Below, piece after piece: positions 55,528-64,000 of a DNA stretch of 64,000 nt. Every line of letters starts with the position of its first letter. Within the stretch, counting starts at the first letter, position 1. The position numbers and the translations under genes were made by a program. Source of the stretch: Aquimarina intermedia (lineage in GTDB: Bacteria > Bacteroidota > Bacteroidia > Flavobacteriales > Flavobacteriaceae); assembly GCF_008124785.1 (NCBI RefSeq), contig NZ_VNHU01000001.1, positions 434,001 through 498,000 of the forward strand. Reading direction: 5' to 3'. The notes under the pieces were generated by a model. The model ran no database searches, was not told the DNA's origin, and saw nothing but the letters and a program-made list of their open reading frames with translations.

Positions 55528-55851
55528 TTAATTGTTCTCTGTTGGAGGTGTTGTTACAGGAGGAGCCTCCACCTGAATGTCCTCGGTGTTAATTTTGGAA
55601 TCTTCGATCCCTGAACCTCCCATTAGGTCAATGTTTGATAATAAAATCAAAACTAGTAGTAAGGTTGCCAAAGCCCAGGTACTTTTGTCTAAAAAGTCGG
55701 TTGTTTTTTTGACACCACCTAGCTGTTGTGAGCCGCCGCCACCAAAAGATGAAGAAAGTCCGCCTCCTTTTGGGTTCTGTACCATGATTACTACAATCAG
55801 TAAAAAAGATACGATAACGATAAGTATTAAAAAGATTGTAAACGTTGTCAT
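55528..55851 (-). CDS. secG: preprotein translocase subunit SecG
   Basis: A 107-residue protein with two membrane helices and the SecG motif MVQNPKGGGLSSSFGGGGSQQLGG between them; TDFLDKSTWALA begins the second. It is part of the SecYEG channel. It is seven bases downstream of the TPR gene. Confidence 0.95.
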   Translation of the reverse strand: MTTFTIFLILIVIVSFLLIVVIMVQNPKGGGLSSSFGGGGSQQLGGVKKTTDFLDKSTWALATLLLVLILLSNIDLMGGSGIEDSKINTEDIQVEAPPVTTPPTENN

Positions 55852-55858
55852 TATATTG

Positions 55859-56806
55859 TTATTTATTTTCTTGTAATTTCTTTATTGCCCGAATTTGGTC
55901 TGCAAAGAAACCACTTTTTTCGGGATTTTTCAAAATTAATATTTTATATGCTTGAATGGCCTTTTTATAATTCTTTTGAGATAAATACACCCTTGCCAGC
56001 GTTTCTGTCATTAACTCATCTGGTGCCTGATTATGCTCCTTAGCAATGTTGCGGGTTGGTTGTGATTTATCTGCCGGTTTAATTTTAGGATTGTTAGCAA
56101 TAAATTGATCGATAATTTCAAACTTTTGCTGTTGTACGAGGCGTGTATTTTTTTCATCCGAAGTTTCATTTTCTTTTTTGTCGGCAACTGATTCAGCATT
56201 GGAGTCCTCTTCGTTTTCTCGATCTATCGGATGTAGATTTGTGAGTTTTAGCCATTCTGTAAATGAATGTGTTTCCTTCTTAGTAAACTCTAATGGGGCG
56301 TCTGGATGTAGCTCTTCTTTAGGAGTATTTGTAGGTTGCGACCTAGTTTCTGCCGAAGACCCTGTATCTGCGACCGCTTCCTCTTGAACCGTATTACCCT
56401 CCATGGCCTTAGTTTCAAAAAGTGCTGGATTCAAAACCTCTTCGGCCTCATCAATATTCATAGCAACTGCTTCGTCCATAGATACTGATATGGTATCCTT
56501 TACCAACAGCTCCTTTGCAGATTGCTGTACTGACGATTTGTTGTCAAGCCCATCAGGGCTAACGTTTACAAAATCTGAAGATGTTATAAATTCAAATAAA
56601 ACCCTACGATCCGTGGTATATGCTGCCGTAGTTTTAAGTTCTTTGTTGTACAGAAAACTGCCTTGATCTTTTAAGCCTTTTAATAAAATTGAACGAGCCG
56701 ATTGGAAATAAGGAAACTCCTCTATTAAATGCTCTAAGGCATCAATGTGATCCTTCTTGATTTGAGAAGGGTAATTTAGAAGAAAAGATAACGACTTGCT
56801 GTTCAA
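55859..56806 (-). CDS. hypothetical protein with a C-terminal TPR-like helix pair
   Basis: A 315-residue protein without a signal peptide. The N terminus (LSFLLNYPSQIKKDHIDALEHLIEEFPYFQSARSILLKGLKD) is a recognisable Bacteroidota start, the middle is acidic and Ser/Thr-rich, probably disordered, and the C terminus (TETLARVYLSQKNYKKAIQAYKILILKNPEKSGFFADQIRAI) is a single TPR. It sits between lptE and secG in conserved order; the role is unknown. Confidence 0.8.
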   Translation of the reverse strand: MNSKSLSFLLNYPSQIKKDHIDALEHLIEEFPYFQSARSILLKGLKDQGSFLYNKELKTTAAYTTDRRVLFEFITSSDFVNVSPDGLDNKSSVQQSAKELLVKDTISVSMDEAVAMNIDEAEEVLNPALFETKAMEGNTVQEEAVADTGSSAETRSQPTNTPKEELHPDAPLEFTKKETHSFTEWLKLTNLHPIDRENEEDSNAESVADKKENETSDEKNTRLVQQQKFEIIDQFIANNPKIKPADKSQPTRNIAKEHNQAPDELMTETLARVYLSQKNYKKAIQAYKILILKNPEKSGFFADQIRAIKKLQENK

Positions 56807-56858
56807 AACTAATACTTTTATTTCCTGAATTAAGATAAGAAAATTTAATTACAATGCA

Positions 56859-57365
56859 TTACCACTTGGCTAAGGTTGCATTAAAAACATCCTGCGTTAA
56901 GCGTTCATAAATTATTTGAATTGCTTCATCGCGTACTGCGTTTTCTGAACGTGAAGCAGCATAATCATAAAAGAACGAAAAGCGTTGTTCTAAATCTTGC
57001 GTAGGATCATTGATGTCATAAAAACGGACATTTATAGCAATAGTTAGTCTGTTCTGCGCTGCAGTATTTTCTGAAGTGGCAGTATTGGGAGCAACATAAT
57101 ATTGAACAATCTCACCTTCGTAGACGAGGTCTCCGGATGAGGTAACCAAATCCAGATTGGTTTGGTTTAAGATAAGATCTTGTAATTGATTTGTAAATGT
57201 TTGATCAATTCCCGGTATTACTATAGAAGCCTGATTCGAAAAAAAGTTCACCTGAAAAGTTTCGGTTTCAGGAGAAATTGATATGCCGCTGAACGAATAT
57301 GCTCCACAACCATACAGTATGATACTGCTAATTAGGGCTACAAAAATGATTTTTATATTTCTCAT
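56859..57365 (-). CDS. lptE: LptE-like LPS-assembly lipoprotein
   Basis: A 168-residue lipoprotein (lipobox ILYGC, about Cys20) with CGAYSFSGISISPETETFQVNFFSNQA and VYEGEIVQYYVAPNTA, as in Bacteroidota LptE. It plugs the LptD channel that places LPS on the cell surface. Start follows the sigma-54 activator gene by 37 bases. Confidence 0.88.
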   Translation of the reverse strand: MRNIKIIFVALISSIILYGCGAYSFSGISISPETETFQVNFFSNQASIVIPGIDQTFTNQLQDLILNQTNLDLVTSSGDLVYEGEIVQYYVAPNTATSENTAAQNRLTIAINVRFYDINDPTQDLEQRFSFFYDYAASRSENAVRDEAIQIIYERLTQDVFNATLAKW

Positions 57366-57402
57366 ACAATATTAATAATTGCGATGTTTAACTACGCTAT
57401 AA

Positions 57403-58671
57403 TTAGAGGTCGTATTGCTTGATTTTACGGTACAAAGTTCGTTCGCTAATTCCAAGTTCATCTGCCGCTGCTTTGCGTTTACCGCGATGTCGCTCCAGTG
57501 ATTTTTTAATCAGTTCAAGTTCTTTGTCTTGAAGGGAAAGTGTTTCTTCTTCTTCAATTTCTTCTGCAAAATGATATTTGTCTTCAGTTGTGGGAGGTGT
57601 AGGAGTAGCTGCCGCCTGAATTTGTAAAATCTCTCTAGCTTCTTCTTCCTGTGAATCTTCGTAAGATACATCTTCCTCTTCGTCATCACCGTAGATTTTA
57701 CGAATCAATCCCTCATTTTCTTTTTGAACTTGTTTAGAGTTTCCGCTTTGCATCAGTTCCATGGTAAGTTTCTTGAGATCGTTAAGATCATTTTTCATAT
57801 CAAAAAGAACCTTGTATAGAATCTCGCGTTCATTGCTGAAATCACTATCTTTCTTACTAGAGGAAATTACTGCGGGTAGATTACTGCCCATATTCGGTAA
57901 ATAACCATGCAATGATTTACCTGTAATAACTCTCGTTTGTTCAAGTACTGAAATTTGCTCGGCAATATTTCGTAATTGACGGATGTTACCACTCCAATGA
58001 TATTGTTCTAATAGAGTAGTGGCTTCCTCATCAAGTCGGATCGTTGGCATTTTATATTTTGTAGCAAAATCGGAAGCAAACTTTCTAAAGAGTAAATGAA
58101 TATCTTCTTTTCGTTCTCTCAGAGGAGGTAAATTTATTTCCACAGTACTGAGTCGATAATATAAGTCTTCTCTAAACTTCTCCTTCTTTATCGCTTCAAA
58201 CATATTCACGTTTGTAGCTGCAACGATACGCACATCGGTTTTTTGAACTTTAGAAGATCCAACTTTTATAAACTCTCCGTTTTCAAGCACACGAAGCAAT
58301 CGAACTTGAGTAGTTAAAGGTAGTTCTCCGACTTCATCCAGAAATATGGTGCCACCATCTGCAACTTCAAAATATCCACTACGGGTTTGTGTAGCTCCTG
58401 TAAATGCGCCTTTTTCGTGACCAAAGAGTTCACTGTCAATTGTCCCTTCAGGTATAGCACCACAGTTTACGGCTATATACTTACCGTGTTTACGATGCGA
58501 GAGCGAATGAATTATTTTAGGAATACTCTCTTTACCCACTCCACTTTCTCCAGTCACTAGAACTGAAATATCGGTTGGGGCTACTTGTATGGCTTTTTCG
58601 ATAGCTCTGTTTAGCTTAGGATCGTTTCCTATAATTCCAAAACGTTGCTTTGTAGCTTGAACTGATTCCAT
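57403..58671 (-). CDS. sigma-54-dependent activator without a receiver domain
   Basis: A 422-residue protein. AAA+ domain at residues about 16-240: Walker [16 protein letters not shown] in [17 protein letters not shown], Walker [14 protein letters not shown] long acidic linker follows and then a Fis-type HTH ([29 protein letters not shown]). Only about 15 residues precede the AAA domain, so no receiver or other known sensor is present. It drives RpoN promoters; control must come from expression or the linker. It is 25 bases after miaB. Confidence 0.93.
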   Translation of the reverse strand: MESVQATKQRFGIIGNDPKLNRAIEKAIQVAPTDISVLVTGESGVGKESIPKIIHSLSHRKHGKYIAVNCGAIPEGTIDSELFGHEKGAFTGATQTRSGYFEVADGGTIFLDEVGELPLTTQVRLLRVLENGEFIKVGSSKVQKTDVRIVAATNVNMFEAIKKEKFREDLYYRLSTVEINLPPLRERKEDIHLLFRKFASDFATKYKMPTIRLDEEATTLLEQYHWSGNIRQLRNIAEQISVLEQTRVITGKSLHGYLPNMGSNLPAVISSSKKDSDFSNEREILYKVLFDMKNDLNDLKKLTMELMQSGNSKQVQKENEGLIRKIYGDDEEEDVSYEDSQEEEAREILQIQAAATPTPPTTEDKYHFAEEIEEEETLSLQDKELELIKKSLERHRGKRKAAADELGISERTLYRKIKQYDL

Positions 58672-58696
58672 ATGTTGTTAACTTCAAGTAAATAAA

Positions 58697-60142
58697 TTAA
58701 TTATTATCTGAGTAGGCTACAGCTTTACCTAGTAGTGTAGCACTTGTGCATTCGCTAATATGAACGAGCACAAAATCTCCAATTTTATAATGTTCTTTTG
58801 GGAAAATAGCTACGATATTCTGCGAAATCCTTCCGCTCCAATGTTGATCAGATTTTTTTGATTCTTTCTCAATAAGTACTTCAAAAGTTTTACCGAGATA
58901 CGATTCATGTCTGTATGCGCAATGTGTTCGTTGAAGTGCAATAACTTCGGCAAGTCTCCTTTTCTTTACAGCTTCGGGTACGTCATCCTCAAATTTTCTT
59001 TCGGCCATGGTGCCGGGTCTTTCAGAGTACGCGTACATATATCCATGCTCATATTTTACATGTTCCAATAGTGAAAGCGTATCTTGGTGATCCTGCTCTG
59101 TTTCTGTAGGGAAACCTATGATCATATCTTGTGTAATAGAACAATCAGGAAGAATTTGCTTAATATCATCAATTAGTTTCATATACTCCTCACGAGTATG
59201 CAATCGGTTCATTTTCTTCAAGATACGATCACTTCCACTCTGTATAGGTAGGTGAATATGATTACAGATATTCGGATGCTTTGCCATAATGTTAATAACA
59301 TCCAGCGTCATATCCTGAGGGTTGGAGGTAGAAAACCGGATGCGTAACCTAGGAAATTGCTGCGCTACCATATCCAACAGTTTTGCAAAATCAGTAGCTG
59401 TTGCTTTTTGTAAGTCACTCGCTTTCTCAAAATCCTTTTTCAAACCACCGCCATACCATAAATAGCTATCCACATTTTGTCCAAGGAGCGTAATTTCTTT
59501 GTAATTCTTGCTCACCAAGTCACTCACTTCTTGTAAAATACTTTGTGGATCACGACTTCGCTCTCTACCTCGGGTAAAGGGAACTACGCAAAAGGTACAC
59601 ATGTTATCACAGCCGCGTGTAATCGATACAAAAGCCGACACACCGTTGCTCTGTAGCCGTACGGGAGCAATATCGCCATAGGTTTCTTCTTTAGATAAAA
59701 CAACGTTCACAGCATTACGGCCCGCATCCACCTCTTCAAGCAGATTGGGTAGATCTTTGTAGGCATCAGGACCAACCACTAAATCTACAATTTTCTCTTC
59801 TTCCAAAAATTTACTTTTCAGACGTTCGGCCATACAGCCCAATACGCCAACCTTCATTTTTGGATTGATTTTTTTTACAGCGTTATATTTTTCTAAACGT
59901 TTTCTAACGGTAAGTTCTGCTTTTTCTCTAATAGAACATGTGTTCACCAAAACAAGGTCAGCATCTTCCAAATTTTGAGTGGTGTTGAAACCATTCTCAG
60001 CAAGTATGGACGCAACAATTTCGCTGTCACTAAAATTCATTTGACACCCGTAACTCTCTATGAAAAGCTTGCGTTTATTGGTCTCTCGTGAATCAAGAAC
60101 GAGCGCCTGTCCTTGTTTGTCTTCATCTATAATCTTCTCCAT
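58697..60142 (-). CDS. miaB: tRNA-2-methylthio-N6-isopentenyladenosine synthase
   Basis: A 481-residue methylthiotransferase: UPF0004 domain with ESYGCQMNFSDSEIVA, VNTCSIREKAE and VLGCMAER (first cluster), radical SAM CDNMCTFC (second cluster), and a C-terminal TRAM domain. It adds the ms2 group at tRNA A37. It heads a five-gene run through secG. Confidence 0.96.
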   Translation of the reverse strand: MEKIIDEDKQGQALVLDSRETNKRKLFIESYGCQMNFSDSEIVASILAENGFNTTQNLEDADLVLVNTCSIREKAELTVRKRLEKYNAVKKINPKMKVGVLGCMAERLKSKFLEEEKIVDLVVGPDAYKDLPNLLEEVDAGRNAVNVVLSKEETYGDIAPVRLQSNGVSAFVSITRGCDNMCTFCVVPFTRGRERSRDPQSILQEVSDLVSKNYKEITLLGQNVDSYLWYGGGLKKDFEKASDLQKATATDFAKLLDMVAQQFPRLRIRFSTSNPQDMTLDVINIMAKHPNICNHIHLPIQSGSDRILKKMNRLHTREEYMKLIDDIKQILPDCSITQDMIIGFPTETEQDHQDTLSLLEHVKYEHGYMYAYSERPGTMAERKFEDDVPEAVKKRRLAEVIALQRTHCAYRHESYLGKTFEVLIEKESKKSDQHWSGRISQNIVAIFPKEHYKIGDFVLVHISECTSATLLGKAVAYSDNN

Positions 60143-60175
60143 CTATAATGTACTTACTTGGTAATTTTGTTTGGA

Positions 60176-60205
60176 CAAAGATACTCTTAAAAGAATAGCT
60201 GCCAA
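60176..60205 (-). promoter_or_regulatory. miaB promoter
   Basis: On the minus strand TTG (60205-60203), a 19-base spacer and TATCTTTG (60183-60176), a full consensus match. The leader to ATG 60142 is about 30 bases. Confidence 0.75.
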
Positions 60206-60449
60206 AGTGGCAGAGCTTTTTTATAATTATTTTTTACTTCAAGTCGTTGGTATCGGTATTTATAGTGTTGATGCGAGATAATTGAGTTATAACTATTCTA
60301 CATTATATACTATACTTTTATACTAGTTAATAGAATGTATTAGGAGTCTGTATTTTCTATTTACTGATTATGAACATCGAATTCTCGATGAGAATCAATT
60401 TTATAGTCATAAAGCGCAAGAAATTCCGCTAAAATTATCCCAAAAAATT

Positions 60450-60477
60450 TTGTTGTAAAAAAATTGACATACTTTTG
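60450..60477 (+). promoter_or_regulatory. topA promoter
   Basis: TTG 60450-60452 (within TTTTG), a 17-base spacer and TACTTTTG 60470-60477, an exact -7 box. The ATG is 20 bases downstream. Confidence 0.78.
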
Positions 60478-60497
60478 CTGCAAGAAAAAAGAGGATT

Positions 60498-63035
60498 ATG
60501 GCTAAGAATTTAGTGATCGTAGAGTCACCTGCTAAGGCAAAAACAATAGAAAAATTTCTGGGAAAAGAGTATACCGTGGCGTCTAGCTTTGGGCATATTG
60601 CTGATTTGCCGGCAAAGGAACTTGGTGTTGATGTCGAAGGGGATTTTAAGCCTAAATATATTGTTTCGAAGGATAAAAAAGATGTTGTTAAGAAGCTGAA
60701 GGATTTGTCCAAAAAAGCAGAAATGATTTGGTTAGCTAGTGATGAGGATCGAGAAGGAGAGGCGATAGCTTGGCACCTTGCCGAAGAGCTTAATTTGGAA
60801 GAAAGTAGAACCAAAAGAATAGTGTTTCACGAAATTACAAAAAACGCCATTCTTAAAGCTATCGAAAACCCACGTAAAATTGATTACAACCTGGTAAATG
60901 CGCAGCAAGCTAGACGTGTTTTGGATAGATTAGTTGGGTATGAACTCTCGCCGGTTTTATGGCGTAAAGTAAAAGGAGGTTTGTCTGCGGGACGTGTGCA
61001 GTCGGTATCAGTACGATTGATTGTTGAGCGGGAACGAGAAATAATTGACTTTAAACCCGTGGCGTCGTATCGTATCGATGCAGAATTTTCAAATGCAGAA
61101 GGAAAGTCAATAAAAGCCAAACTACCGAAAAATTTTAAAACAAAAAAACAGGCAGAGGATTTTCTAAAAGCCAATATTGAAGCCTCACATAAAGTTGGAG
61201 ACTTGATAACAAAACCGGCAAAAAAATCACCGGCACCGCCGTTTACAACCTCTACATTGCAACAGGAAGCTTCTCGTAAATTATATTTTTCGGTAAGTAA
61301 AACAATGACCATGGCGCAACGTTTGTATGAAGCTGGTTTGATTACTTATATGAGAACAGATAGTGTAAATCTTTCTGCGGAAGCACAAAAAGGAGCAAAA
61401 GCAGAAATTGTATCTGCTTATGGGGAAGAATTTAGTAAAGCCCGACAGTATAAAGGTAAGTCCAAAGGAGCGCAAGAAGCTCACGAAGCCATACGCCCTA
61501 CGGATTTTTCGAGACATACGGTTAATATGGACTCAGATCAACAGCGGTTATATGAGTTGATCTGGAAACGAGCCATTGCATCCCAAATGAGCGATGCAAA
61601 ATTGGAACGTACACAGGTAAGGATTGAAACTAATTCGCATAAAGAAATTTTTGTAGCCAATGGAGAGGTTATAAAGTTTGAGGGCTTTTTAAAAGTGTAT
61701 CTCGAAGGTAGCGATGATGAGGATGAAGAGCAAGAAGGGATCCTGCCTGCACTAAAAGTCAATGAGGTTTTACATAGAAATTTTATTTCTGCAACAGAGC
61801 GTTTTACCCGACCACCAAGTCGATATTCTGAAGCTGCCTTAGTTAAAAAATTAGAAGAACTGGGGATTGGTAGACCTTCTACTTATGCACCAACAATTTC
61901 GACCATACAAAATAGAAAGTATGTAGAAAAAGGAGCTAAGGAAGGAGAAGAAAGAAACTATACAAGCCTGCGTTTGTCAGGAGATGTTATTAAGGGTAGT
62001 ACCTTGAAGGAGAAAGTTGGAAGTGATAAAGGTAAATTAATACCAACAGATGTCGGGATGGTTGTAAACGATTTCCTGGTAAATCATTTCTCCACTGTGC
62101 TTGATTATAATTTTACGGCAAAGGTAGAGCAAGATTTTGATGATATTGCTGAAGGAAATGAGGACTGGAAAGAAGTTATGAAAGAATTTTATAACGAATT
62201 TCATCCCAGAGTTCAGGATGTGGCAGAGAATGCTGATCGCGAAGTTGGAGAACGTATATTAGGGGAAGACCCCGAAAATGGTAAGCCGGTTAGTGTGCGA
62301 TTAGGTCGATTTGGTCCAATGGTGCAAATAGGATCTGTAGAGGATGAAGAAAAGCCGAAATTTGCTAGTTTAGGTCCTGGACAAACATTAAGTAATCTGA
62401 CCTTTGAACAAGCAATGGATTTGTTTCAGTTACCCAAAGAAGTGGGAGAGTATAAAGGAGAGATTCTGACAGTTAATAATGGACGGTTTGGTCCATATGT
62501 CAAGTATGGGGACAAATTTGTTTCTTTGGATAAAGGAGAAGATCCTTTGGACATAAGTCTGGAGCGGGCAATAGAGCTTGTCGTTGCCAAAGAAAAAGCT
62601 GATGCTCCAATATACATGTACGAAGATTTACCGGTTCAAAAAGGAACCGGTCGTTTTGGTCCTTTTATTAAATGGAATGGAATGTTTATCAATGTTAATA
62701 AGAAGTATGACTTTGATAATCTGTCTGATGAGGACATCGTACATCTAATAGAGGAGAAAAAGCAGAAAGAGATTGATAAAGTTATTCATAACTGGGAGGA
62801 TGAAGGTATTCGTGTTGAAAAAGCTCGCTGGGGGCGTAGTAATGTTATAAAAGGAAAGCTAAAAGTTGAATTACCAAAGACTGTTGACGCTTCTAAACTT
62901 AGTTTGGAAGAGGTTAAGGATATTTTAGAAAAAAACGCACCTAAGAAGAAAGCACCCAAAAAGAAAGCGGCAAAAAAAACAACAACGAAGAAAAATACTT
63001 CAAAAAAAACCGCTACAACTAAAAAGAAAAAATAA
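60498..63035 (+). CDS. topA: DNA topoisomerase I
   Basis: An 845-residue type IA topoisomerase. Toprim domain (LVIVESPAKAKTIEKFLG and ASDEDREGEAIAWHL), catalytic Tyr region LITYMRTDSVNLS, and C-terminal topoisomerase repeats without Zn-finger Cys (GRFGPMVQIG, GRFGPYVKYG, GRFGPFIKWNG). It ends in a Lys-rich tail of about 40 residues that likely binds DNA. It relaxes negative supercoils. Its stop overlaps the next start in TAATG. Confidence 0.97.
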   Translation: MAKNLVIVESPAKAKTIEKFLGKEYTVASSFGHIADLPAKELGVDVEGDFKPKYIVSKDKKDVVKKLKDLSKKAEMIWLASDEDREGEAIAWHLAEELNLEESRTKRIVFHEITKNAILKAIENPRKIDYNLVNAQQARRVLDRLVGYELSPVLWRKVKGGLSAGRVQSVSVRLIVEREREIIDFKPVASYRIDAEFSNAEGKSIKAKLPKNFKTKKQAEDFLKANIEASHKVGDLITKPAKKSPAPPFTTSTLQQEASRKLYFSVSKTMTMAQRLYEAGLITYMRTDSVNLSAEAQKGAKAEIVSAYGEEFSKARQYKGKSKGAQEAHEAIRPTDFSRHTVNMDSDQQRLYELIWKRAIASQMSDAKLERTQVRIETNSHKEIFVANGEVIKFEGFLKVYLEGSDDEDEEQEGILPALKVNEVLHRNFISATERFTRPPSRYSEAALVKKLEELGIGRPSTYAPTISTIQNRKYVEKGAKEGEERNYTSLRLSGDVIKGSTLKEKVGSDKGKLIPTDVGMVVNDFLVNHFSTVLDYNFTAKVEQDFDDIAEGNEDWKEVMKEFYNEFHPRVQDVAENADREVGERILGEDPENGKPVSVRLGRFGPMVQIGSVEDEEKPKFASLGPGQTLSNLTFEQAMDLFQLPKEVGEYKGEILTVNNGRFGPYVKYGDKFVSLDKGEDPLDISLERAIELVVAKEKADAPIYMYEDLPVQKGTGRFGPFIKWNGMFINVNKKYDFDNLSDEDIVHLIEEKKQKEIDKVIHNWEDEGIRVEKARWGRSNVIKGKLKVELPKTVDASKLSLEEVKDILEKNAPKKKAPKKKAAKKTTTKKNTSKKTATTKKKK

Positions 63036-64000
63036 TGGCTTTTGAGTTTCTTGTACCTGTTTCAGAAGATATAGTTGAGGCAAATAATTTTCTTTCAGAA
63101 CAGTGTTTGGGCAGACAAATACAAATCCATACAAAAGAAGAAGGTGTTCCTGATTTAGACGGAATTGATGTGGTTTTTTTGGGAGTACGAGAGCAAAGAA
63201 ATCGGGTAAATAAATCATCGGATGCTTCTGTGAATTTCGATAAAATTCGTTCTTCTCTTTACGGGTTGTATCCCGGAAACTGGAGTCTGAAATTTGCGGA
63301 TCTCGGGGATATTCTACCGGGAGATGAGGTAAGTGATACGTACTTTGTGATCAAAGAAGTTGTCTCTACACTTCTGCAAAAAAATATTGTGCCTTTACTT
63401 ATCGGAGGCAGTCAGGATATTGTGTACGCTCAATATCGTTCGTATGATATATTGGAGCGTATGGTGAATCTGGTCAATGTAGATAGTCGATTTGATATTG
63501 GTAATGCCTCAGAGCCAATTTCAAATCAATCGTTTGTAAGTAGGATTATAGTTGATGAGCCTTATAATCTATTCAACTACAGTAATTTAGGGTATCAAAC
63601 ATATTTCAACGCTCAGGAAGAAATAGATCTGATAGAAAAATTGTATTTTGATGCATATCGACTGGGAGAAGTAATCAATGATGTGACAATTGTTGAGCCC
63701 ATTATGCGAGATGCAGATATAGTCACTATTGACCTGGGAGCAATTAGTTCGAATTCTTCACCAAACGGTTTTAACGGAAGAGAAATTTGTGCCATCGCCC
63801 GCTATGCAGGCATAAGCGACAAAGTTAAAAGCTTTGGGATATACGAATATGATCATGGAGCCGACGAAACATCCAGAGCCATGTTGGTGGCTCAAATTTT
63901 TTGGTATTTTATAGAAGGATTAAATTATCGATCCAATGAGTTAGATATTAAGTCTGACAAAAGTACGTTGCATTATAGTGTGCCTATTGATAATGAGGTG
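63035..64000 (+). CDS. arginase/formimidoylglutamase-like protein, truncated by window end
   Basis: The frame is open for 322 codons to the window edge, so the C terminus is missing. It has an arginase/ureohydrolase fold pattern, but the metal motifs are degenerate: GGSQD where GGDHS is expected, NVDSRFD for DAHxD, and TIDLGAIS for DxDxxDP. Thus about three of six Mn ligands are changed (His to Gln, His to Arg, Asp to Gly). The start overlaps the topA stop. It is probably a pseudo-enzyme or altered-metal relative; in many flavobacteria this gene precedes gldKLMN. Confidence 0.82.
   Translation, partial: MAFEFLVPVSEDIVEANNFLSEQCLGRQIQIHTKEEGVPDLDGIDVVFLGVREQRNRVNKSSDASVNFDKIRSSLYGLYPGNWSLKFADLGDILPGDEVSDTYFVIKEVVSTLLQKNIVPLLIGGSQDIVYAQYRSYDILERMVNLVNVDSRFDIGNASEPISNQSFVSRIIVDEPYNLFNYSNLGYQTYFNAQEEIDLIEKLYFDAYRLGEVINDVTIVEPIMRDADIVTIDLGAISSNSSPNGFNGREICAIARYAGISDKVKSFGIYEYDHGADETSRAMLVAQIFWYFIEGLNYRSNELDIKSDKSTLHYSVPIDNEV

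Larger units (their letters stand above)
60143..60497. other. 355-base divergent region between miaB and topA
   Basis: It holds the miaB promoter near 60176-60205 and the topA promoter at 60450-60477. The roughly 240 bases between are AT-rich, with no open frame, repeat or RNA gene that I can support. Confidence 0.6.

Noticed and set aside
60407..61762. Antisense frames over topA (135, 142, 78 and 74 residues)
   Set aside because: No motif or promoter; the sense strand encodes an intact topoisomerase.

Overview
The window is AT-rich chromosomal DNA from a member of the Bacteroidota, most likely a marine Flavobacteriaceae. The evidence is gene content and order: mevalonate genes beside a UbiA-type prenyltransferase; coaX / outer-membrane protein / TPR / lptC / CBS-domain protein / ppiD; groEL-groES-secG-TPR-lptE-sigma54 activator-miaB / topA / arginase-like. 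Promoters fit the Bacteroidota -7 box TAnnTTTG, Shine-Dalgarno signals are weak, and many signal peptides end in a lipobox. I see no rRNA, insertion sequence, prophage or CRISPR array. One tRNA (Phe) is present. The species cannot be named from the sequence alone.

Layout. 1-2 kb: the end of a flavoprotein gene, then a tspO-tetR pair. 2-6.9 kb: diphosphomevalonate decarboxylase, mevalonate kinase, prenyltransferase, nitrilase and an rRNA pseudouridine synthase. 6.9-11.3 kb (minus): a tightly overlapped operon of two GT2 glycosyltransferases, a polytopic glycosyltransferase and an alpha/beta hydrolase. 11.4-14.4 kb (minus): a membrane polyferredoxin and an FAD/NAD(P)H oxidoreductase. 14.6-17.4 kb: a 50-residue Pmp3/YqaE protein, an acidic lipoprotein, a PagL-like beta-barrel and a GIN-domain lipoprotein. 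17.4-24.4 kb (minus): a nine-gene arsenosugar biosynthesis cluster. 24.6-29 kb: a LacI-type regulator, PAP2 phosphatase and a PAS histidine kinase with a receiver protein. 29.2-38.9 kb: tRNA-Phe, the coaX-to-ppiD cluster, galE and a GAF protein. 39.1-48.7 kb: a copper-handling island. 48.8-53.3 kb: aceB-aceA and a divergent regulator. 53.4-64 kb: chaperonin, secretion, LPS-assembly, tRNA-modification and topoisomerase genes, ending in a truncated arginase-like gene.

How the genes work together. The arsenosugar cluster is the most distinctive system: ArsM methylates arsenite, the radical SAM enzyme ArsS adds a 5'-deoxyadenosyl group, a purine nucleoside phosphorylase probably removes adenine, and two family-specific glycosyltransferases probably elaborate the sugar. 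A sterol-desaturase-like enzyme and a DUF547 protein inside the block suggest a further, possibly lipid-linked, product. The copper island combines a CopA ATPase, an HMA-AraC fusion regulator, a TolC protein and a CusB-type adaptor, and re-uses two metal-binding modules in several proteins, yet has no RND pump gene here. The glyoxylate-shunt operon faces a regulator whose peptidase motif is degenerate, with a perfect 14-bp palindrome touching the predicted aceB promoter.

All calls were made by reading translated sequence and motifs; no database search or structure prediction was run.
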